DNA of 40,326 bases from Phallusia fumigata (lineage: Eukaryota; Chordata; Ascidiacea; Phlebobranchia; Ascidiidae): the NCBI GenBank assembly GCA_008931825.1, contig QXVZ01004586.1:1-40326 (forward strand). Direction: 5' to 3'. Position numbers and translations under genes: made by a program. Below, piece by piece: positions 32,901 through 40,326 of the stretch (positions are counted from its first letter, which is position 1; the number at the start of each line of letters is the position of its first letter). Under the pieces are notes generated by a model. That model did no database searches, had not been told where the DNA came from, and saw nothing but the letters and a program-made list of their open reading frames with translations.

Positions 32901-34555
32901 CGGAGCACTCCTTTCCATGAATGTTCGCCTTGACAGCGAGCCTAGAATTTTCATTTTGATGGTTAAACATCGAGGTGAGAGTGTTGACATAGCTAGGAGT
33001 ATCGGCGCAAAATTCATCCTCGTAACAATCAGATTTGACAAGGCAACCTGCGAAAAGAAAAACATGTATCAAACGATTGTCCTATACCAAAAATAATAAA
33101 ACGAAACACTGGTAAAACTTCTTCATAGTCAAGAGAAAACTGGGTTTTAACAGCAAGATTGGTTCGACAACAAAAGGTTTTTTTTTTAAAAAGAGCTTAC
33201 AAAATCACCAGCGAACATCTTGTGTAACCTAATTACTAAATTTATCTTTGTTAATTTCGAATTCCGGGTTTTAACTCTTTTTGGAAACATGTTATTTAGA
33301 TAATTCTTTCTTACCTCGGCCAGATCCTAAATCAGTTGGCTCATCAGTTACATTTCGGGTTTTCTGTTCATATCTTTGGAGGTTTTCAGCTAAATCCGCA
33401 AGCAATTCAATTTGGTCAGCAGTCAGATTGTCTGCTGACATTGGTAAGGCTGCGGCTAAGCATACTAAGCTCAACATGCACAAAATCGTCTTCATTTTGA
33501 TTGATTCGCTGAAAAAAAAATATCCTTTGAAATATATTATTAAATAATAATACCAACGCACCAACATCAATATTTCACAGTATCGTTAAGCTTTCCAAAG
33601 CGTTCTCCACAAATACTGATATATTTGCAGAAAGTAAGACTTTACAAACAATGTTCGTTTTTTTCGTATTACGCTATTCGTTAGCAGACAACAACTATAA
33701 CAATCTTGTAGCCAAATGAAGTAAAACTGTTACCTTTTTCTGCTGCTGTTCCTTTACTTTGACTTCTTTCTTGTACCCAAGTAAGCGCTCAATACCAATG
33801 ATGGAAATGATTTCGAACAGTACTGCCTTGCCTTATATCTGTTGCGACGACCTGGCCCCAGGCGATCTTTGCCTCGTTTAGAGGGTGCTGTGCTACTCCG
33901 CTACGAGAACCCATAGTTACTGGCTATTATCTGTTATTTATGACACCGAACCTTCTTCCTTTCACGTCATTGTCTAATGGTGACGCAATCACCCGCCCAA
34001 CGTCGCGTTTAGAAGGTGGTCTTGACACCTCGCGCTTTCGCCAATCGTAACTTATCCAACAACGTAAAACATAAAATATAATAAATCTAAAGAATGTGCA
34101 TATTGGAACCTGAAAATTAAACTTTTGTTGGTTTGCCTCCACCAAATCAAAAATTCTCTTGAAAGCTCGTGGAGCAATACCAGGACTTTTCTGTTCCTTG
34201 TCACCAATCATAGTGTACGTTTTTCCAGAGCCCGTTTGCCCGTATGCAAATATGCACACGTTGTATCCGTCGACCGCAGACTGGACAAGACTTAAAATAA
34301 GAGACGTGTAAAAAACGAAACGCACATAGGCTTTTGAAAATATTAAAGCAGCATCACACCTGTTTGTATCCTCAAAAATGTCTTCTTGACTGTTAAACTC
34401 TGTAAATATTTGATCAAATTGAAACTCTTTCATATCTCCCCGGGCTTGTTCGACTTTGACCGTGTAATCATCAGGGGAAAGTACAGCGCTTTTGTTTTTG
34501 TTTTGCTTCTCAGTGGAACTCAACGGACGTACACGGCAATAGACGCGAATTTTTC
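26913..34555 (-). CDS. kinC: C-terminal motor (kinesin-14, KinC/KCBP-like): motor-domain exons
   Basis: Kinesin-14 proteins carry the motor at the C-terminus and walk to microtubule minus ends. Eight exons in phase: 34555-34360, 34290-34110, 30202-30110, 30051-29937, 27658-27498, 27397-27284, 27193-27105 and 27042-26913. The neck-motor junction MKGKIRVYCRVRPL is typical of kinesin-14. The nucleotide site is complete: P-loop YGQTGSGKTYT, switch I NSESSRSH, switch II DLAGSER, then SINKSLSALGDVI and SLTYASRVK. The tail after the motor, NDASKNAETREVVRLKQII, resembles the neck-mimic and start of the calmodulin-binding region of plant KCBP and echinoderm KinC, so Ca2+/calmodulin control is possible. 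The stop is at 26913-26915. The 3.9 kb intron between 34110 and 30202 contains a whole separate gene. An ATG at 34562 lies in the intron and is not the start. Family call is firm, subfamily moderately so. Confidence 0.93.
27659..29199. other. Kinesin motor intron, 5' two-thirds: nothing recognised
   Basis: This part of the 2.3 kb intron (27659-29936) is AT-rich and without convincing exons on either strand. The open frames at 28960-29224 are short, overlap each other on opposite strands and lack features. Confidence 0.4.
29200..29760. repeat. Diverged copy of the caprin-intron dispersed repeat
   Basis: The order 'taattttagtcaaggaaaccccc.cctgg', 'acatttggatta', 'cgggggcctgtgg' and 'tttcttgac..aaa', ending 'gttagacagaaaaa', parallels 9420-10270 and 10890-11740, shortened and diverged. 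It therefore marks a dispersed family of about 1 kb present in both the caprin and kinesin introns. No termini or target-site duplication were identified. Confidence 0.6.
30203..31220. other. Host-intron sequence 3' of the nested gene
   Basis: AT-rich sequence between the nested gene stop (31221) and kinesin exon 30110-30202. A minus-strand AATAAA at 30907-30912 could polyadenylate the nested transcript. A GC-richer patch lies at 30970-31070. The 80-codon plus-strand open frame at 30701 has no recognisable features. Confidence 0.4.
31221..33495 (-). CDS. Predicted secreted Leu/Gly-repeat protein nested in kinesin intron
   Basis: I do not recognise this family. Four coding exons join in phase 1: 33495-33315, 33047-32718, 32650-31529 and 31348-31221, giving 586 residues. 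The start MKTILCMLSLVCLAAALP is a clear signal peptide with no later membrane anchor obvious. Residues 61-170 form a small domain with four cysteines (CLVKSDCYEDEFC, then KECS). From about residue 185 comes a long array of ILPLLLLS blocks, nine with PLLLL plus variants, separated by Gly-rich linkers. The linkers alternate between SNSSLGGG-like and SGGGLGGG-like forms. The final exon ends in a related QLLPLLL and a Gln-rich tail. N-glycosylation sites NLT and NVT lie near residues 24 and 48. A structural or matrix role, or a self-assembling secreted fibre, is inference only. It lies wholly inside one kinesin intron, same strand. Confidence 0.85.
31358..31543. repeat. 91-bp tandem duplication covering exon-3 donor of nested gene
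   Basis: Two adjacent copies (31358-31448 and 31450-31543) share 'aaagtaataag', 'cgatctaaacaaaac' and 'gacaactaaataat'. The copy next to the exon keeps the working donor GTAAGT at 31528; in the other the equivalent site reads TTAAGA. The 180-bp intron 31349-31528 is thus largely an internal duplication of an exon-intron border. Confidence 0.75.
33496..33840 (-). promoter_or_regulatory. Promoter and 5' UTR exon of the nested secreted-protein gene
   Basis: A splice acceptor (tttttttcag, ending near 33509) sits just before the ATG at 33495, so a non-coding first exon is expected. A good donor (AAAAG then gtaaca at 33733) and a TATA-like GATATAAGG at 33831-33839 on the minus strand frame a candidate first exon of about 70 bp. 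The promoter lies inside the kinesin intron, so the nested gene probably has its own transcription start. Confidence 0.5.
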
Positions 34556-34619
34556 CTGTCATGGCATTGCAGAATTTAGTGACACTTATACGGGATAAGT
34601 CACACTTTAGGTATAAAAC

Positions 34620-37600
34620 CTTTCATGTCTTCAACCATGTTGTAGTATTTTTTTCTTAGGATTCTCTCCGAATTGTAGTTTTCGGTCAGAACCTTGTTCA
34701 TATTTGACAATTCTTTGACTTCACCTTGTAAGACGGGTACCTGCTGCAGTGCTATAGCACCAGCACCAGCAGATTCGCGAAGATGTGCACACTAAAACAC
34801 ATTTTCCGTGTAACAACTATTTATGCAGTGATATTTTAATAGACTTACTTCCTGCTCTTGAACAAAAAGTGTTTTTTTAAGTTCAGTCAGTTCCTTGGTG
34901 GAAGTTTGCAAGTTGCTTTGTAAATCAGCGTTGGACGATTTCATTTTTTCCAGCTTTTTTATTTCAAAGTCAAGCTTTTTTTCTAGATCCTAATAACGAG
35001 GAGTTTCGAAAAATATGTTTGAAATGTTTAAAACATTCGTAACAGATTCACAAAAATTGAGCATGAGTTTATGCCCTAGGCAATTAGGTTGTTCGTGTGT
35101 GTACATGTGGAATCTGGGGTCAATAAGGTAGACTAATGTATCTGTTTCTAAAAGTTTAAAACGTTGCTTGACGTTGATAAGGAAAAATCATTTATTGCAT
35201 ACAAACGAAATTAGCCACCTATCCGAACCGCGATATTTAACATTTCCGGTAGAAGAATGTATAGCGCCCTGGACAACCTACATTTAAACGTCAAAGCTTA
35301 AGTTTCGCCATCCTATCGTAACTGTCGGTTAATGAGAGGGACGTGAACAGAGCCAACACCGCTTCCCGGAAGTATTGCTCGTTCGTTCAAAGGTAATAGT
35401 TTCGCCTTTAGCTAAAATCAACCTGGTGTCAGCCGGCGCTGCTTGAGGCGTGAGATGTTCCGTACCAGCGACGGTTCAGATCACAGCCAGTCTGTACCAT
35501 GCTATGATGCGCGGCGCCACTGACCGATAGCGGGTGTAGTATAACAAGAGGTGGCATTAAAATAAAACATCAAACTTTTACGCATGATCTATTGGGACAT
35601 GAAGTGAAAATGAAACAAGCTTTTCAGGCATATTATCCAATTTTGGTACCTTTACTTGCTTTTCCATTCTCTTTTTATCTTTGTCGACACCACCGGGCGA
35701 ACCGCCTGCAGTTTGACCAAGCGATTTAATTTGACGTTCGAGAGATTGTATTTGGTTCGAATACGCATCGTTCTGCTTCCTTAACTGGACTATCTATATT
35801 TAAGAAAAACAGGTTCAAGTGATGTTTATTTTCAGGTTCAATAGGCTGTTAAGCAGAGTGTTGTTAAAAGGATGTTTCGGAATAAAGTTGAATGATAACA
35901 GCCCTGTGTGCATCAATTGTGTGTAAACAAATGTATTTAGAAGGTATCTGATGATTAGATGTGCAGCGTTAAATGAAATCTTTAGACGGCGTTTAGAGAC
36001 GTGGGTCCGATCTCGCGACCAAGCCCGAGGGCAAGTCACCAGTTTGCCGTCTTCTTTGCGCGACGCCGCTCAAACGATCTCCGCTTTTACAACTCGAGCC
36101 ACGCCTTTAGGCATAGACGTTCTCACAGGCGCTGATGTTAAAGAGGTTGCGATTCCTGATAGGATATTCCCAATGTACTTAATTCAAAAAAGACCGTTTT
36201 TCAATTACATATTTGGGGAGCCAAACTCGAGTTAAAAGGCAAAGCCATTTATGAAGTGAAAAATTTGAAGACTGTTTTTAAACTGGATTAGACAGAAAAA
36301 GAAAACAAAATGTCTGATTAAAAATAATGTGTATCCCCTTGCATCCACAACTAGAATACTTACCATGGTGCGACTTTTTTGCAGTTGTTGTTCTGCTCCA
36401 CGTTTTTCAGCTGTCTTTGGTCTTTTACCTGCAGCATTTTTTGCCTACAGAGGAGAAAATTCCATTTTAAACTATTTGCAATGAAAGAAATAATGAACTT
36501 AACCAAAAAATTTGTAAACCAGATATATCCTTGATTTGTTAACTGAAACACAAGTTTGGATTGATTAAAGATGAACGATTGTGAAATTTTCAATGTACTG
36601 TTTTTTTTCACAAATAACACCAATACATATTCACATAATCTGAACACTTGTTTAACTGTGTACTAAACAGGTCACTCATAAGTTTCGGTTTCTGCAGTAA
36701 AACTAATTTTTTTATGAACTACCATTCACTTTTAATTTGCCACAAACAAGCATTTGCACAAACAAGCAAGTCAAGTCTTGGTGATAATGTTTGGGGAATT
36801 TAAGTGAATTTGGCAAAACAAAAAAAACTATGGAATTAACAACAAAATAATAACCAAACTTATATATAATATGTAATCATCAGTGATGAGAACACAATTG
36901 TTAAAACGTATGCAATAAAATATCTTCATGAAAACTTAAATAAATGGTAAACTATGAAAGTGAGGTAACTTAGGATTTTTTAACAACTAAAAAACCCTAT
37001 GTTAATAAGCTTGTAAGGCATTACTGAGTTCAATTTCTACTGCCTTTAATAAATAAATCATTTTTTAACTTTGAGGAACAATGTTTGAAAAAAATGTGTT
37101 GAAATAAAACAGTGAGTAGAAACTAAAAAAGATGATGTTGAAGTGCATGAACAGAAACTTAATAAAAGACTACATTAAGGTTGATTCTATCAAAACAAAT
37201 GCAAAAAAACAACATTACATACCGATACATCTTTTCCTGATGCACTTTTCTTTGATTCAGATACATCACCTGTAAGAACAAATAGAGAGTTTTTCAAATG
37301 TACAGTAAATTCCACAATTGACAGACAAAATCTCTATAATCACTACACCACAGAAACGCAGACAGGTCATTTTTCCAAACGACAAATGCAATTTATTTTT
37401 TTAAATCATGGATCAAAAATGTAGCAACACACCTCCTTTATTAATTATTGCAGCTGCTGCAACCCCTGCTTCCAGAGACAGCAAATCAGTTTCCTCTGGA
37501 TCCTGGTGTCAAATATTTTTAGCCAAAAACAATTTAGCATTAGTTAATGACCTTAACATTCTACCTACATTAAATAGTAATTAAAATCAAAACCTACTGA

Positions 37601-40105
37601 ATCAAAGTCTTCTGGCGAAGGTTTCATGATGTCATCTGCATTAAAACATACATTTGAGAGTAAATGCTACCAACAAGAACTAAAATAGTGTCCTATCATA
37701 TATATAACCCAAATTAAAAAAAGATGTATGACATCATTTTACTTCCAGTATCATAGTTGAAGCATAAATGTTTTTGCAAGTAGAAATACATAGGTTCAAA
37801 CACTTGGTAAGTTGTACATCATCTATTTTCCTGTATACATGACAGGCTTTAGGGTTAAACAAAGTAATCAGTTTACTATCATGACATGTTTTACAAACTG
37901 CACATACAGTTTAGGACATTGTTTAATAATTTATAATTGGGAAGGGGGAGTGGGGTAACTGGTGGGACGCTAGGGTAAAACATTAAACTGTACAAGTTTC
38001 ATCTAATTCCGACTTTCAACAGGGAATTAAAATTTGGTCATTGTTAATTTTACCCATTTTAGTGCAAAATGTTACAAAATGTTCACTCTTTCGGGGCTAT
38101 TTCATCCAATTCGGAGATTGTTTAACTATTTGCCCCATTTTAGGGGACTAGTGGGGTAACTGCTGGGGCTATAGGGCAAAAACATTATTGCAGCACAATG
38201 ACATGTTATACAACTGTCCAAATTTCATCCAATTCAGAGAATGTTTTTAATTTGACTCTTTTTAGGGGACTAGCGAGGTAACCACTGGTGCTATGGGATT
38301 AAACTAAACTCATGACACACCGCCTTGACCATATCTACCAGCTGTAAAAGTTTCATCCAAATCCACCAAACATTTCATGCCAAAAGAGCATGGACCAGCT
38401 GCAGGAGAAAAAAAACAGAGTGTCAGGAAGGGGACCCACAACAAGCATGAGCAGAGATGCATCTAAAATTTTGCTGATGCTTAAGAAAATTCAACCACAT
38501 GCCACTTCCCTCGGTACTTGTTGCTCCCTACTTGTTGTTGTTACTAATTATTGTCATGCTAAATAGTATAGGTTCCAAGTAACCAATGTAAACGGCAAAT
38601 TTGGATTCGAATCTGCACAGAGTCGCTATTCTACTTTGAATACCCCTAGTATTAAATTTAAAAGTTTTTTTTACAATTTGACTACACCCCCGTGACATAG
38701 GTGTCGATTTTTGAGCACATTTTTTTCATGTGGGGTGGTGAAATGATCAAATTCAAGGGGCCCCAACATGTGATCAATTAACATCTGTTATCGCTAATAT
38801 TATTGGTATGAGCAAAATAGGACATCCTCATGTGTTGTTTAACAAACGGAAATAAATTTGCAGCGCTCGCCTTGCACATGTTAAGTCTTTAGAAAATATT
38901 TGAAAGCAAAAAAATAATAACGTTTTTTATAATGGCTGCCACCCCAGAAATTTCCAGTGGGAGGTCTGCCACCCAGGGAATCGATGCCTATACCCCATGA
39001 TCATGTTCTTTATCTCATGTTTTTAGTACAAGTTGCATAACTTAGATGGATGTACTTATCAATGGTACTTCTGAGAAAGAGAAATACAATTGACCTATTC
39101 TACCTATACAGGTAATACCTTCTGTTTCATGATCAAATTCCGTTATATCATCAGATTTAACAATTGCAGATTCAACATCTTCTGGTGTTTCTTCCTAAAA
39201 AACATACATTTAACATGCAATAGTAGACTTTGTTTCTATGGTACATTATTATTTACAGAAAAATACGTTCAAATCCTTTTATCAATAGATATTTTAACAA
39301 AATAAAAAAGTGATTTTTTAATTATACTTGTTTACATTTACTTGAACAATCAACGATGAAGATGTAGTTTATTATGTGCTAAGATTTTTAGGCTTACATT
39401 GAAATCCACAGATTTTTCTTCTAATACTTCTGGGGTTTCAAACTGCTCATCTGTAAACAATATAACCATGTAAAAGAGCATTTTGTCAAATAATATGTGG
39501 TTGAGGTTAACCACCTAAATTTGATTGGTCCCTCTGTATCACAGAAAAGTCTTCCAATTGTACATTATCAACTTCTTCAGTTTTCTAAAAGTAAAATACA
39601 CCATTACGTTGTTAACAAACGTGCTACAAATTGTAGCTGGTGTTTAATATGTCAAACTTAACATCCAGTTAATAACATTATAAACAGAAACCTATAACTG
39701 CAATCAAAGGAAAATACAAACCACAGCTTCAGTATTGGCAACATCTTCATATATTCTCCCTAAACCAACAAATGGAAATTCAACATCATATGTATCAATA
39801 CTGTATTCTGTTTCATACAAAAAAATGAAACAGAACCTTCTGGAGAAAGTCAACAACTGCAGTCTGTGGTTTTGTCTTTATGCTACTACATTTTGAATAA
39901 TCTACTTGAATGTTGCTTAAAACAATACCTATAAAAAGCAAAAAAATACCTTCTGTCAGTTGTGAAATCTTTTCCGTTTGCTGTAAGTCATCAGCAATCT
40001 AAATAAAATGTTTATTAGCGAACCTGCAACTTTGTTTAGAACAGCAGTCAAAACTAACCTTTTCCTCATGTTCATGTGTTTCATCTTGAGCTTTCACAGT
40101 TTCCA
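34620..40105 (-). CDS. kinC: KinC/KCBP-like kinesin-14: stalk and acidic N-terminal exons, start beyond window
   Basis: Thirteen exons continue the kinesin upstream in unbroken phase: 40105-40059, 39998-39950, 39759-39722, 39584-39515, 39450-39398, 39194-39119, 37635-37598, 37502-37433, 37269-37223, 36444-36364, 35793-35656, 34989-34849 and 34791-34620. With the motor they give about 698 residues in view. Exons 34620-36444 encode coiled coil (LEKKLDFEIKKLEKMKSSNA, VLTENYNSERILRKKYYNM) ending at the motor neck. The upstream exons are short (38-76 nt) and encode acidic sequence (EETPEDVESAIVKSDD, EQFETPEVLEEKSVDFN). Their intron phases alternate strictly 1,0,1,0 over nine exons. No MyTH4 or FERM domain, as in plant KCBP, is visible here. 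Linkage to the motor rests on phase and strand only; transcript evidence would settle it. Confidence 0.8.
34990..36363. other. Kinesin stalk introns with GC-richer patches
   Basis: Apart from exon 35656-35793, no coding exon is seen. Two patches, about 35210-35545 and 35960-36125, are richer in GC than the surrounding intron. The second holds a 94-codon plus-strand frame (35951-36235) that matches no family I know. They may be repeat insertions; no ends or target duplications were found. Confidence 0.4.
36445..37222. other. Kinesin intron, nothing recognised
   Basis: AT-rich intron between stalk exons. The 95-codon minus-strand frame at 36360-36647 is the 36364-36444 exon read through its acceptor into intron, not an extra gene. 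Confidence 0.5.
37840..38460. repeat. G-rich repeat array ending in GGGGACCC motif, in kinesin intron
   Basis: Units centred near 37945, 38145 and 38265 read 'gggga-ctagtggggtaac', then 'tggggctatagggcaaa' and 'cacaatgacatgttatac'. They are followed by the terminal series 'accatatctaccagctg', 'catccaaatccaccaaac', 'gagcatggaccagctgcagg' and 'gtcaggaaggggaccc' (to about 38445). This is the clearest complete 3' end of the family seen elsewhere in the window. Confidence 0.65.
38461..39118. other. Kinesin intron, nothing recognised
   Basis: Intron sequence between the repeat array and the acidic exon 39119-39194. No splice-consistent exon or repeat boundary was identified. Confidence 0.4.
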
Positions 40106-40326
40106 CTAAAAAAAGTATGAAAATGATGAGTTCTTATGTACTAACTTGTACAAATTATGACAAACTAAACATGTACATTTAATGTTGCCGACCGCTAACT
40201 AAAGGAATAGGATTTTTACACAAGAACACACACATAAACTAGAAGGGTGGCATTCACCATATTGCCATTCCATATACACTATCACCCCATTTACAAATGC
40301 ATATATATTCACCATGTCATTTCACA

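Noticed and set aside
34110..34562. A kinesin start at the ATG at 34562
   Set aside because: The ATG lies in the intron before the acceptor at 34557-34556. Upstream exon 34791-34620 joins in phase to give MKGKIRVYC, the expected neck-motor junction.
35951..36235. 94-codon open frame in a GC-richer patch of a kinesin intron
   Set aside because: No recognisable motif, no splice linkage and no promoter; it is more likely part of an inserted repeat.
1..40326. CRISPR arrays, bacterial operons or plasmid features
   Set aside because: The sequence is eukaryotic, with introns throughout. The tandem repeats seen have no regular repeat-spacer structure.

Overview
This window is animal nuclear DNA, most likely from a solitary ascidian tunicate; a Ciona-type genome, perhaps C. 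savignyi, is my inference and was not tested by any search. The reasons are AT-rich sequence, intron-split genes with GT-AG junctions that keep frame, a muscle-type tropomyosin with the chordate exon plan, a KinC/KCBP-like kinesin-14, and many short non-autonomous hAT elements. Five single Ns (3339, 10620, 16143, 18598, 22450) mark contig joins. Each is flanked by a near-identical direct copy of the same sequence, which looks like unmerged allelic or overlapping contig ends in a highly polymorphic genome.

Layout. (1) 161-12754, minus strand: a caprin homologue of at least 12 coding exons, cut by the left edge. Its introns carry two hAT elements with target-site duplications, an apparent 1.47 kb duplication, and arrays of a dispersed G-rich repeat. 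(2) 12755-19021: a repeat-rich spacer separating caprin from a divergently transcribed gene. It holds a third hAT element, CAAGTC-type repeats and a 201-bp tandem repeat. (3) 19022-21849, plus strand: a four-exon FoxJ1-family forkhead gene whose DNA-recognition helix has lost the usual residues, while FoxJ1-specific blocks outside it are kept. (4) 22107-24170: an assembly duplication, a fourth hAT element and the tropomyosin promoter. (5) 24174-26031, plus strand: a tropomyosin gene with two alternative last exons, predicting 284 or 277 residues. (6) 26913 to beyond the right edge, minus strand: a C-terminal-motor kinesin, 21 coding exons in view, convergent with tropomyosin. (7) 31221-33495, minus strand: a complete gene inside one 3.9 kb kinesin motor intron. 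It encodes a predicted secreted 586-residue protein dominated by Leu/Gly repeats that I do not recognise.

The genes do not form a functional cluster. Caprin is expected in cytoplasmic RNP granules, FoxJ1 in ciliary gene control, tropomyosin in muscle thin filaments and the kinesin in minus-end microtubule transport. The two observations most worth following are the FoxJ1-family protein with a rewritten recognition helix and the nested Leu/Gly-repeat secreted protein. All gene models were built by hand from splice sites and phase; no transcript data or database search was available.
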